64,000 nucleotides of DNA from Pengzhenrongella sicca (lineage in GTDB: Bacteria > Actinomycetota > Actinomycetes > Actinomycetales > Cellulomonadaceae). How positions within the stretch are numbered: the stretch's first letter is position 1; each line of letters opens with the position of its first letter. The position numbers were made by a program, and so were the translations under genes. The notes beneath the pieces were generated by a model. It was not told the origin of the DNA. It saw only the letters and a list, made by a program, of their open reading frames with translations, and did not search any database. This document shows, piece by piece, positions 51,151 to 59,740 of this stretch. The stretch is taken from contig NZ_CP071868.1 in the NCBI RefSeq assembly GCF_017569225.1, positions 2,480,001-2,544,000 on the forward strand. Direction: 5' to 3'.

Positions 51151-52938
51151 CTACGACGCCGTGGGCGCCGCGGCGACCTTCGGGGGCTTCGGCACGAAGT
51201 CGACGCCCGCGTCGCGGCGCTGCTCGGGCGTGATCGTCCCGGGGGCGCCGGTCAGCGGGTCGTAGCCGCCGCCGGACTTCGGGAACGCGATGACGTCGCG
51301 GATCGACTCCGAGCCCGTGAGAAGGGTGAGGATCCGGTCCCAGCCCATCGCGATTCCGCCGTGCGGCGGCGCGCCGAACTGGAACGCGTCGAGCAGGAAG
51401 CCGAACTTCTCCTGCGCCTCGGCCTCGCCGATGCCCATCATCGCGAACACGCGCTCCTGGACGTCGCGGCGGTGGATACGGATCGAGCCGCCGCCGATCT
51501 CGTTGCCGTTGCACACGATGTCGTACGCGTACGCGAGCGCGTTGCCCGGGTCCTCCTCGAACCGCTCGATCCACTCGGGGGTGGGCGAGGTGAACGCGTG
51601 GTGCACCGCGGTCCACGAGCCGCCGCCGACGGCGACGTCGTCGTCCTCGCCCGTCGGCTTGAACAGCGGCGCGTCCACGACCCAGACGAACGCCCACTGG
51701 CTCTCGTCGATCAGCTCGCAGCGCTTGCCGATCTCGAGCCGGGCGGCGCCGAGCAGCGCGCGGGCGTCGGAGACCTTGCCCGCGGCGAAGAACACGCAGT
51801 CGCCCGGCTTCGCGCCGACGGCGGCGACCAGCCCGGCGCGCTCGGTCTCGGAGAGGTTCTTCGCGACGGGGCCACCCAGCTCGCCCTCGTCGGACACCGT
51901 GACGTACGCGAGCCCGCGCGCGCCGCGCTGCTTGGCCCAGTCCTGCCACGCGTCGAACGTGCGGCGCGGCTGCGACGCCCCGCCCGGCATGACGACGGCG
52001 CCGACGTACGGCGCCTGGAACACCCGGAACGGCGTGCTGGCGAAGTACTCGGTGAGCTCGACCAGCTCGTTGCCGAACCGCAGGTCCGGCTTGTCCGAGC
52101 CGAACCGCGCCATCGCGTCCGCGAACGTCATCCGGGGGATCGGCGTCGGGATCGTGTACCCGATGAGGTCCCACAGCGCGACGAGCACCTGCTCGCCGAC
52201 AGCGATCACGTCGTCCTGCTCGACGAAGCTCATCTCGACGTCGAGCTGCGTGAACTCCGGCTGCCGGTCGGCCCGGAAGTCCTCGTCGCGGTAGCAGCGG
52301 GCGATCTGGTAGTACCGCTCCATGCCGGCGACCATGAGCAGCTGCTTGAACAGCTGGGGCGACTGCGGCAGCGCGTACCAGGAGCCGGGCGACAGACGCG
52401 CAGGCACCACGAAGTCGCGGGCCCCCTCGGGGGTCGACCGCGTCAGCGTCGGCGTCTCGATCTCGACGAAGTCGAGCGCGTCCAGCACGCGGTGCGCGGC
52501 GGCGTTGGCCTTGGCGCGCAGGCGCAGCGCGGCCGCGGGCGCGGGCCGGCGCAGGTCGAGGTAGCGGTACTTGAGGCGGATCTCCTCGCCGACGGTCTCC
52601 TCGACGGACGAGGACACCTGGAACGGCAGCGCGGCCGACTCGTTGAGCACGACGACGTTGCTCGCGACGACCTCGATCTCGCCGGTCTCGAGGTTCGGGT
52701 TCGCGTTGCCGGCCGGCCGCGCGCCGATCTCGCCGGTGATCTGCAGGACGTACTCGTTGCGCAGGTCGTGCGCGACGGCCTCGTCGCGGATGACGACCTG
52801 GGCGACGCCGGAGGCATCGCGCAGGTCGATGAAGGCGACCCCACCGTGATCGCGACGCCGGTCGACCCACCCCGCAAGAGTGACGGTCTGGCCGATGTGC
52901 TCGGTTCGCAGCGAACCGGCGGAATGGGTGCGAAGCAC
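51151..52938 (-). CDS. aspS: Aspartate--tRNA ligase
   Basis: 595 aa, bacterial-type class IIb enzyme. OB-fold [26 protein letters not shown], motif 2 [26 protein letters not shown], insertion (GAD) domain with LGAARLEIG, motif 3 [13 protein letters not shown] (Trp instead of the frequent Leu). Whether it is discriminating or also charges tRNA-Asn was not determined. Start ATG 52938 with AAGGACTT upstream. Confidence 0.98.
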   Translation of the reverse strand: MLRTHSAGSLRTEHIGQTVTLAGWVDRRRDHGGVAFIDLRDASGVAQVVIRDEAVAHDLRNEYVLQITGEIGARPAGNANPNLETGEIEVVASNVVVLNESAALPFQVSSSVEETVGEEIRLKYRYLDLRRPAPAAALRLRAKANAAAHRVLDALDFVEIETPTLTRSTPEGARDFVVPARLSPGSWYALPQSPQLFKQLLMVAGMERYYQIARCYRDEDFRADRQPEFTQLDVEMSFVEQDDVIAVGEQVLVALWDLIGYTIPTPIPRMTFADAMARFGSDKPDLRFGNELVELTEYFASTPFRVFQAPYVGAVVMPGGASQPRRTFDAWQDWAKQRGARGLAYVTVSDEGELGGPVAKNLSETERAGLVAAVGAKPGDCVFFAAGKVSDARALLGAARLEIGKRCELIDESQWAFVWVVDAPLFKPTGEDDDVAVGGGSWTAVHHAFTSPTPEWIERFEEDPGNALAYAYDIVCNGNEIGGGSIRIHRRDVQERVFAMMGIGEAEAQEKFGFLLDAFQFGAPPHGGIAMGWDRILTLLTGSESIRDVIAFPKSGGGYDPLTGAPGTITPEQRRDAGVDFVPKPPKVAAAPTAS

Positions 52939-53030
52939 GAAAGAAGTCCTTCCAAGAAGTCACCGCGCGAATCACGCGCGACCCAACCCTAACGGCTGCG
53001 GTCGCCCGGCCGCCCCGCGCGGAGGCCCGG

Positions 53031-54746
53031 TCAGTCGCTCCGCGGGGACCGGTCGGGAGCCAGCTCGCCGGGCGCTCCGCGCGGCACGGCCGGCTGCCGC
53101 GGGCGCACCCGATCGAGCCGCCGGTACGGCTCCCCCGGTGCCGGGCGCGGGTCCGCGTCCCCCGCGTTCGGCCACAGCGAGGTCGCCCGCTCGGCCTGCG
53201 CCACGATCGTCAGCGACGGGTTGACGCCGAGGTTCGCGGTGATCGCCGCGCCGTCGAGCACGTGCAGCGTCGGGTAGCCGTGCACGCGCTGGTAGGGGTC
53301 GAGCACGCCGGCCGCCGCGGTCGCCCCGATCGGGCAGCCGCCGATGAAGTGCGCCGTCATCGGCATGTTGACCAGGTCTCCCCACGAGCCGCCGGCGACG
53401 CCGTCGAGCTCGGCCGCCAGCAACGTCGCGGCCCGGTGCCCGGCCGGGATCCAGGTCGGGTTGGGCTCGCCGGCGCCCTGGCGGCTGGTCAGGCGACCGC
53501 GGCGGGTCAGCGAGGTGGTCAGCGAGTTGTCGCGCGCCTGCATCACGAGCGCGATCGTGGTGCGCTCGCTCCACCGGTACGGCGCGAGCGCGCGCACGGT
53601 CGCCACCGGCCGACGGCGTAGCTCGCGCCCGTACCCGGCGATCACCGACCGCCAGCGCACCGACCGCGGGGCGCCCGCCGTCAGCACGGTCTGCAGCAGC
53701 GCCATCGCGTTCGACCCCCGGCCGTAGCGCACCGGCTCGACGTGGGTCGTCGGGTTCGGGAAGAACGACGAGCTGATCGCGACGCCGCGGCTCAGGTCCC
53801 GTTCGGGGTCGACGCGCGGCGCGCTCGCCCCGAGCAGCGCCTCGGAGTTCGTCCGGGTCAGCTCGCCCAGGCGCGGCGAGAGGCGGGGCAGCCGGCCGGC
53901 GGCGCGCATCCGGTGCAGCAGCCGCTGCGTCCCGAACGTGCCCGCGGCGAGCACCACCTGGTCGGCGCGCCACGCCGCCCGCTCGCGACGCCCGCCCGGG
54001 CCGGTGCGGCGCGCGACGACGGTCCAGGTGCCGTCGGGCCGGGGTACCAGCTCGGTCACGGTGGTCAGCGGCACGACGCGCGCGCCGGCGCGCTCGGCGA
54101 GGTGGAGGTAGTTCTTCGTCATCGTGTTCTTCGCGCCGACGCGGCACCCCGTCATGCACTCCCCGCACTCGGTGCAGCCGGTCCGGGCCGGGCCGGCGCC
54201 GCCGAAGAACGGGTCGGGCACGGTGCGTCCCGGCTCGCCGAACAGCACGCCCACGTCCGCCGGCCGGAACGTGTCGGCGCAGCCCATCCGCGTCGCGACT
54301 GTCAGCATGAGGCGGTCGGCGGGCGTCACGCTCGGGTTGGTCGTCACGCCGAGCATCCGCGCGGCCTGGTCGTAGTGCGGGGCAAGCTCGCCCTCCCAGT
54401 CCGTGATGGCCGCCCACTGCGGGTCGGCGAAGAACGGGCGCAGCGGCCGGTAGAGCACGTTGGCATACACCAGCGACCCGCCGCCGACGCCGGCCCCCGC
54501 GAGGATCATGCAGTCGCGCAGCAGGTGGATGCGCTGGATCCCGAAACACCCCAGTGCGGGCGCCCAGACGAACGTGCACGGGTGCCAGGAGGAGGCGAAC
54601 TCATCGTCGGCGAAGCGCCGGCCGGCCTCGAGCACCACGACCCGGTAGCCCTTCTCCGTGAGCCGGAGCGCCGCGACCGACCCGCCGAAGCCGGACCCGA
54701 TGACGACGACGGTGGGCGGCCCTGCATCGGCATCGGCATCGGCCAT
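53031..54746 (-). CDS. GMC-family FAD oxidoreductase (cholesterol-oxidase-like)
   Basis: 571 aa. FAD site VVIGSGFGGSVAALRLTEKG (residues 12-31), AGAGVGGGSLVYANVLYRP, Cys-rich loop TGCTECGECMTGCRVGAKNT, VLAAGTFGTQRLL, HFIGGCPIG, and the terminal HVLDGAAITANLGVNPSLTIVAQAER. Close in layout to actinobacterial ChoD-like enzymes; true substrate unknown. The Cys cluster is a family feature and not good evidence for an Fe-S centre. ATG 54746. Same strand as the radical SAM gene upstream, 62 bases apart. Confidence 0.87.
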   Translation of the reverse strand: MADADADAGPPTVVVIGSGFGGSVAALRLTEKGYRVVVLEAGRRFADDEFASSWHPCTFVWAPALGCFGIQRIHLLRDCMILAGAGVGGGSLVYANVLYRPLRPFFADPQWAAITDWEGELAPHYDQAARMLGVTTNPSVTPADRLMLTVATRMGCADTFRPADVGVLFGEPGRTVPDPFFGGAGPARTGCTECGECMTGCRVGAKNTMTKNYLHLAERAGARVVPLTTVTELVPRPDGTWTVVARRTGPGGRRERAAWRADQVVLAAGTFGTQRLLHRMRAAGRLPRLSPRLGELTRTNSEALLGASAPRVDPERDLSRGVAISSSFFPNPTTHVEPVRYGRGSNAMALLQTVLTAGAPRSVRWRSVIAGYGRELRRRPVATVRALAPYRWSERTTIALVMQARDNSLTTSLTRRGRLTSRQGAGEPNPTWIPAGHRAATLLAAELDGVAGGSWGDLVNMPMTAHFIGGCPIGATAAAGVLDPYQRVHGYPTLHVLDGAAITANLGVNPSLTIVAQAERATSLWPNAGDADPRPAPGEPYRRLDRVRPRQPAVPRGAPGELAPDRSPRSD

Positions 54747-54808
54747 GCGCGATGGTGGCACAGCTAGCCGCCCGACGCGGGAAACGGCGGCCGGGATCAC
54801 AGCAGTGC

Positions 54809-55933
54809 TCAGAAGAGCATCGGCTGCTCGGGTCCGAAGGGCCCGCCGACGCCGGGCACGGCTCCGACGCCGGCCACGGGACCAGAGCGACCTCGGCCAG
54901 CGCCGCGAACGATGCTGCCGACGGGGTACGCGCCCTCCTCGGACCGGAGCCCGCCGGCGGCCTCCCACTCGGCGTGCGCGGCAAAGCCGTGAGTGCGCAG
55001 CAGCGGGGCCACCCGCGCCCCGAGCCAGTCCTTGTACTCGGTCGGCACGTACGCGCCGCGCCCGTACAGCCCCCGATAGCGCGCGAGGAGCTCGGGCCGC
55101 TCAGCCGCGAGCCAGCCGAAGAACCACGGCTTCACCGATCCGCGCAGGTGCATCGGCAGCACGGTCACGCCCGTCGCGCCCGCGGCGGCGAGCTCGCCGA
55201 GCAGCGCGTCCAGGTGTTCGACCGAATCGGTCAGCCACGGCATCACGGGCGCGACCATCACGCCGCATGGCAGCCCCGCTTCCCGCACCGCGCGGATCAG
55301 CTCGAGCCGCGCCCGCGCCGTCGGCGTGCCCGGCTCGACCGACTGCTGCAGGTCGTGGTCGAGCACCGCGAGCGAGACGCCGATGCCGACCGGGACCTCG
55401 CGGGCGGCCTCGGCGAGCAGCGGGAGGTCGCGGCGCAGCAGCGTGCCCTTGGTGAGGATCGACAACGGCGTGCGCGCCTGCGCGAGCGCCTCGATGATCC
55501 CCGGCATGAGCCGGTATCTGCCCTCCGACCGCTGGTACGGGTCGGTGTTGGTGCCCAGCGCGACGTGCTCGCCCCGCCAGGACGGCCGCGCAAGCTCGGC
55601 CCGCAGCACCTCGACGATGTTCGTCTTGACCACGATCTGGGTCTCGAAGTCCGTGCCGCCGTCAAGGTCCAGGTACTCGTGCGTCGGCCGGGCGTAGCAG
55701 TACGTGCAGGCATGCAGGCAGCCGCGCGAGGGATTGATGGTCCACCGGAACGGCATGCTCGAGGCGGCCGGGACCTTGTTCAGCGCGCTCTTGCACGCGA
55801 CCTCGTGGAAGGTGACGCCGGCGAAGTCGGGCGTCCGAACGCTGCGCACGAGCCCGGCGAGCGCGAGCCCCGGCAGCGCGCCGTCGGCGGCCGCCACCGC
55901 GACCCCGCCCACCACCTGCCCGTCCCACCGCAT
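54809..55933 (-). CDS. Rv2578c-family radical SAM protein
   Basis: 374 aa. Radical SAM cluster CLHACTYCYARPTHEYLDLD supplies the three Cys (C-x3-C-x2-C); TLLRRDLPLL and VLPMHLRGSVKPWFF complete the barrel. The Rv2578c group is related to SplB-type proteins and is found throughout actinobacteria without a known reaction. The C-terminus ends in a Gly/Pro-rich tail. Divergent from the GNAT gene. Confidence 0.9.
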   Translation of the reverse strand: MRWDGQVVGGVAVAAADGALPGLALAGLVRSVRTPDFAGVTFHEVACKSALNKVPAASSMPFRWTINPSRGCLHACTYCYARPTHEYLDLDGGTDFETQIVVKTNIVEVLRAELARPSWRGEHVALGTNTDPYQRSEGRYRLMPGIIEALAQARTPLSILTKGTLLRRDLPLLAEAAREVPVGIGVSLAVLDHDLQQSVEPGTPTARARLELIRAVREAGLPCGVMVAPVMPWLTDSVEHLDALLGELAAAGATGVTVLPMHLRGSVKPWFFGWLAAERPELLARYRGLYGRGAYVPTEYKDWLGARVAPLLRTHGFAAHAEWEAAGGLRSEEGAYPVGSIVRGAGRGRSGPVAGVGAVPGVGGPFGPEQPMLF

Positions 55934-56008
55934 GGGCCCATTCGAACACGCGTTCGAGCCGAGGTCAAGAGGTGCGCAGGACCGGCCCGAGCGGGCACAG
56001 TGGCGGGC

Positions 56009-56533
56009 GTGACCACCCCCGAGCCGCCTGCCGTCGACCTCCGAGTGATTGACGTCGCCGCGCTACGCGCGCTGCTCACGAGGGATCTCGAGCTCGCAGG
56101 CCGGCTCATCGGCGCCCCCGTGCCGGCGTTCTTCGCCGACGAGGCGTGGCTGTGGCAGTGGCGCCTGGGCCAGATCGAGGCCGACCCGGCGTCGGCAGGC
56201 TGGTACGTCCGCGCCGCGGTCGACCGGGCCGACGGCGTCGCCGTCGGGCACGCCGGCTTCCACGGGCCGCCCGACGCCGCCGGCATGGTGGAGATCGGCT
56301 ACACGGTGGACCCCACCCGGCGCGGCCGGGGACTCGGCCACGCCATCGTCGCCGCGCTGCTCGCCGACGCCGCCCGGCAGCCGGCCGTCCGGGTCGTCCG
56401 GGCGAGCGTCAGCCCGACGAACGCGGCGTCGCTGGCGCTCGTACGCCGCGCCGGGCTTGTACGGGTCGGCGAGCAGTGGGACGACGAGGACGGCCTCGAG
56501 TGGGTGTTCGAACGCCCCGTCGATCCCCGCTGA
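56009..56533 (+). CDS. GNAT-family N-acetyltransferase
   Basis: 174 aa. Acetyl-CoA site in GYTVDPTRRGRGLGHAIVAAL (RRGRGLG is the Q/RxxGxG/A loop), with SPTNAASLALVRRAGLVRVG as the later motif. RimJ-like arrangement; protein or small-molecule target unknown. GTG at 56009 is preferred; a GTG three codons upstream is also in frame. Convergent with hisS, 24 bases apart. Confidence 0.87.
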   Translation: MTTPEPPAVDLRVIDVAALRALLTRDLELAGRLIGAPVPAFFADEAWLWQWRLGQIEADPASAGWYVRAAVDRADGVAVGHAGFHGPPDAAGMVEIGYTVDPTRRGRGLGHAIVAALLADAARQPAVRVVRASVSPTNAASLALVRRAGLVRVGEQWDDEDGLEWVFERPVDPR

Positions 56534-56557
56534 CCGGGGCCGACCCGCGGCCGCGAC

Positions 56558-57976
56558 TCAGCCGAGCGCGGGTTCGACGCGCGGCCACAGGTCGGCGGCC
56601 GGCGGCGCCCAGGTCGCGGCGTCGGCCTCGACCTGCGCGCCCGAGCGGATGTCCTTGACCTGGTCGGCGGTGGCCGCCACGGGCGTCCCGTCCTCGGCCA
56701 CGGCCGCCGCCGACCCCGGGAACCACACGAACGGCACGCCGCGCCGGTCCGCGTACTTGATCTGCTTGCCGAACTTGGCCGCGGTCGGCGCGACCTCGAC
56801 CGGGATGCCGCGGGCGCGCAGCGCGGCGGCGATCCGGTCGGAGCCGGAGCGGCTGCCCTCGCTGGTCACCGCGACGACGACAGCGCTCGGCACCGTCCGG
56901 GACACGCGCACGAGGTCGGCCGCGAGCAGCCGCGACACGAGCCGCGAGACGCCGATCGACAGGCCGACGCCCGGGTAGGTGTGCGCGCCGTCGGTCGCGA
57001 GCGTGTCGTAGCGCCCGCCCGAGCAGATCGAGCCGAGCTGCTCGTGCCCGACGAGTACGGTCTCGTAGACCGAGCCGGTGTAGTAGTCGAGCCCGCGCGC
57101 GATCTTCAGGTCGGCGACGACGACGCCGGGCGCGCGCTCGGCCGCGGCGGTGACGAGAGCGCCGAGCTCCGCGAGGCCGGTCTCGAGCAGCTCGGACTCG
57201 ATGCCCTCGCGCTTCGCCAGCACCCGGACGCGGTCGACGACGCTCGCGTCGCCACCGGAGATCGCGGCCAGCTCGAGGCACGCGGCCGCCTGCTCGGGCG
57301 ACGCCCCGGTCTCGGCGACCAGGACGCGCGCGACGGCGTCGGCCCCGATCTTGTCCAGCTTGTCGATGCAGCGCAGCACGCCGTCGATGTCCTCGAGCCC
57401 GAGCCCGCGGTAAAAGCCCTCGGCGACCTTGCGGTTGTTGACCAGGATGCGCACGGGCGGGACGCCGAGCGCCGCGAGCGAGCCGAGCGCCTCGGCGATC
57501 ACCAGGGGCAGCTCGACCTCGTAGTGGTACGGCAGCTCACCCGCGCCGACGACGTCGATGTCGGCCTGCACGAACTCGCGGAACCGGCCGTCCTGCGGCC
57601 GCTCGCCGCGCCACACCTTCTGGATCTGGTAGCGCTTGAACGGGAAAGCGAGGTGGCCGGCGTTCTCCAGCACGTACCGGGCGAACGGCACGGTGAGGTC
57701 GAAGTGCAGCCCGAGCTGGCTGGCGCCCGCGCCCGCATCGGCCGCCGCATCCGGCGCGCCTGCGGGCTCCTCCTGGAGCCGGCGCAGCACGTAGACCTCC
57801 TTGGAGGTCTCCCCCTTGCGCAGCAGCTGGTCGAGGGGCTCGACGGCGCGGGTCTCGATGCCGGCGAAGCCGTGCAGCTCGAACGTGCGCCGGAGCGCGT
57901 CGAGGATGTGCTGCTCGATGGTGCGGCCGGCAGGCAGCCACTCGGGAAATCCGGACAGGGGGGTGGGACGGGCCAT
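56558..57976 (-). CDS. hisS: Histidine--tRNA ligase
   Basis: 472 aa, class II. Carries LHFDLTVPFARYVLEN in place of the common bacterial motif 2 LRPEGT, and RGLGLEDIDG; KVWRGERPQDGRFREFVQADIDVVG completes motif 2. HisA signature 2 is GLDYYTGSVYE. Ala/Asp-rich insert (GAPDAAADAGAGAS). ATG 57976 lies seven bases after the MBL hydrolase gene, so the two are likely cotranscribed. Confidence 0.95.
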   Translation of the reverse strand: MARPTPLSGFPEWLPAGRTIEQHILDALRRTFELHGFAGIETRAVEPLDQLLRKGETSKEVYVLRRLQEEPAGAPDAAADAGAGASQLGLHFDLTVPFARYVLENAGHLAFPFKRYQIQKVWRGERPQDGRFREFVQADIDVVGAGELPYHYEVELPLVIAEALGSLAALGVPPVRILVNNRKVAEGFYRGLGLEDIDGVLRCIDKLDKIGADAVARVLVAETGASPEQAAACLELAAISGGDASVVDRVRVLAKREGIESELLETGLAELGALVTAAAERAPGVVVADLKIARGLDYYTGSVYETVLVGHEQLGSICSGGRYDTLATDGAHTYPGVGLSIGVSRLVSRLLAADLVRVSRTVPSAVVVAVTSEGSRSGSDRIAAALRARGIPVEVAPTAAKFGKQIKYADRRGVPFVWFPGSAAAVAEDGTPVAATADQVKDIRSGAQVEADAATWAPPAADLWPRVEPALG

Positions 57977-57982
57977 GGGGCC

Positions 57983-58780
57983 TCATCCTGCCAGGTAGGG
58001 GTTCCGCCTGAGCTCGAGGTCCATCCGGGTGGCCGGTCCGTGCCCCGGCAGCAGGATCGTGCCGGGCGTCAGCGCGCCGGCCAGGTGCCCGAGCGTCCCG
58101 GCCATCGCGCGGCCGTCGCCGCCGGGCAGGTCGGTCCGCCCGATCGTGCCGGCGAACAGCACGTCGCCGGTGAGCGCGGTGCGGGTCGCGCCGTGCGCGA
58201 GGTCCTCCTCGCCGGGGGCGAACGGCAGCGACGTCGTCGGACCCGCCACGCCGTCGACGACGTACAGCGTCGCGCCCTGCGTGTGCCCGGGCGCGTGCAG
58301 CGCCGTCAGCGGCGACCCAGCGAACAGCAGGCCGCCGAGCTCGAGCACCTCCGGCCCCTCCGCGTCCGGCGCCGCGCCGAAGGTCTCCACGACCGCGGGG
58401 GCGCGGTAGCTCGCGGGCGAGATCCCGGCGGCGGCGATCGCCTGCGCGAGCGGCCCGCCCGGGTCGTGGCTCGTGCCGTCGCCCGCCACGCCGAGCCCGA
58501 GCGAGCCGAACGGGTCGGCGAGCCGGTAGGCGTCCGCCGCGTGCAGCAGCACCGGGACCCCGTAGGCGGCGCTGACCTCGGCCGCTCCCCACGTGTGGTC
58601 GACGTGCCCGTGCGTGGCGAGCACCGCCGCGGGGCGCAGCCCGAGGGAGTCCACGATCGTGCGCACGCGGGTCGCGATCCCGGCGCCAACGTCGGCGATG
58701 ACGCACGACACGCCGTCGTCGGCGATCACGAGGTAGCAGTTGGTGCCGAAGACGGGTGCGACCGCCGTGAGAACGTCCAT
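57983..58780 (-). CDS. MBL-fold metallohydrolase (glyoxalase II-like)
   Basis: 265 aa. Metal motif THGHVDHTWGA, then HAPGHTQGATLY, LTGDVLFAGTIGRTDLPGGD and PGHGPATRMDLE, the full set of His/Asp ligands. GTIGRTDLPGGD is typical of the actinobacterial hisS-linked group. Probably hydrolyses a thioester or lactone. Next to hisS in most relatives by memory. Confidence 0.9.
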   Translation of the reverse strand: MDVLTAVAPVFGTNCYLVIADDGVSCVIADVGAGIATRVRTIVDSLGLRPAAVLATHGHVDHTWGAAEVSAAYGVPVLLHAADAYRLADPFGSLGLGVAGDGTSHDPGGPLAQAIAAAGISPASYRAPAVVETFGAAPDAEGPEVLELGGLLFAGSPLTALHAPGHTQGATLYVVDGVAGPTTSLPFAPGEEDLAHGATRTALTGDVLFAGTIGRTDLPGGDGRAMAGTLGHLAGALTPGTILLPGHGPATRMDLELRRNPYLAG

Positions 58781-58870
58781 CCGACCAGGCTATCGAGGCG
58801 CGGCGGCGGCCCGGCCCGGCCCGCGTGGCGCGCATCCGCGCGGCGCCCGGTCGCCGGGCGGTGCCAGCGC

Positions 58871-58899
58871 ACAGATACCCCGCCCAAGTTGCCTAGACT
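58871..58899 (+). promoter_or_regulatory. Likely promoter of the cyclophilin-DUF349 unit
   Basis: A TAGACT -10 hexamer at 58894-58899 with ACAGAT 17 bases upstream as a weak -35. It is about 60 bases before the TTG start. Confidence 0.4.
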
Positions 58900-58960
58900 G
58901 TCCCCCGTTCCGGGTGTCGCGACGAGCGACGTCGTGCGTCGTCAGCCTCGAGGAGTTCGG

Positions 58961-59740
58961 TTGTCCCCCAGCAAGCGCGAGCGCGAGTACGCGCGCCGTC
59001 GCTATGAGCGCTACCAGCAGCACGTCGCGACTGAGCGCAGCAAGCGCCAGCAGCGGCGCCGGGCGGCCCTCGCGGCGCTCGTCGTCCTGCTTGTCGTGCT
59101 CGGGACCGCGCTGACCGCAGCGGTGCTCGACGGCCGGAAGGCCGACGTCGCGGGCGACAGCCCGAGCGCAGACGCCTCCGCCAGTGCGGACCCCGCGGCC
59201 GACACGGCCACGTACACGCTGCCGGACCCGTCGTTCGCCGAGGGCCGGACCTGGACGGGCACGATCAGCACCAGCGTGGGCGACATCGGCATCGAGCTCG
59301 ACGGCGCGGCGGCCCCCCAGGCCGTGGCCTCGTTCGTGAGCCTCGCGCAGCAGGGCTACTTCGACTCGACCCCGTGCCACCGGCTCGTCACGGGCGGCAT
59401 CAAGGTGCTCCAGTGCGGCGACCCTACGGGCGCCGGCACGGGTGGCCCCGGATACTCGTTCGGGCCGGTCGAGAACGCACCGGCCGACGACGTGTACCCC
59501 GCCGGCACGATCGCCATGGCGCGCATCGGCGACGACGCCGCGTCGATGGGCAGTCAGTTCTTCCTCGTCTACGAGGACTCGACCATTCCCGCCGACTCGG
59601 CGGGTGGCTACACCATTTTCGGCCGTATGACGTCCGGCCTGGACGTCGTCACGGCAGTCGCTGACGCCGGTGTCGAGGGCGGAGAGACCGACGGTCCCCC
59701 CGCCACCAGCGTCACCATTCAGGGAGTTGAGACCCAGTGA
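58961..59740 (+). CDS. ppiB: Membrane-anchored peptidyl-prolyl isomerase (cyclophilin, PpiB-like)
   Basis: 259 aa. Basic N-terminus (SKREREYARRRYERYQQ), one helix at 35-54, an Ala/Ser/Asp linker, then a cyclophilin: VASFVSLAQQGYFDSTPCHRLVTGG, FGPVENAPADDVYPAGTIAMAR, MGSQFFLVYEDS, YTIFGRMTSGLDVV. The catalytic Arg lies in CHRLV. Folding helper outside the membrane. A TTG start at 58961 is chosen because GAGGAG lies directly upstream and no ATG or suitable GTG is near. Its stop overlaps the GTG of the DUF349 gene. Confidence 0.9.
   Translation: MSPSKREREYARRRYERYQQHVATERSKRQQRRRAALAALVVLLVVLGTALTAAVLDGRKADVAGDSPSADASASADPAADTATYTLPDPSFAEGRTWTGTISTSVGDIGIELDGAAAPQAVASFVSLAQQGYFDSTPCHRLVTGGIKVLQCGDPTGAGTGGPGYSFGPVENAPADDVYPAGTIAMARIGDDAASMGSQFFLVYEDSTIPADSAGGYTIFGRMTSGLDVVTAVADAGVEGGETDGPPATSVTIQGVETQ

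Noticed and set aside
54124-54190. 4Fe-4S ferredoxin-like Cys cluster in the GMC oxidoreductase
   Set aside because: The same Cys pattern is a regular feature of cholesterol-oxidase-like GMC proteins; spacing alone does not support an iron-sulfur site.
56981-58960. Very long open frame on the plus strand across hisS and the MBL hydrolase
   Set aside because: It is antisense to two strongly recognised genes and has no family resemblance until the cyclophilin, whose start is set at 58961 by its ribosome site.
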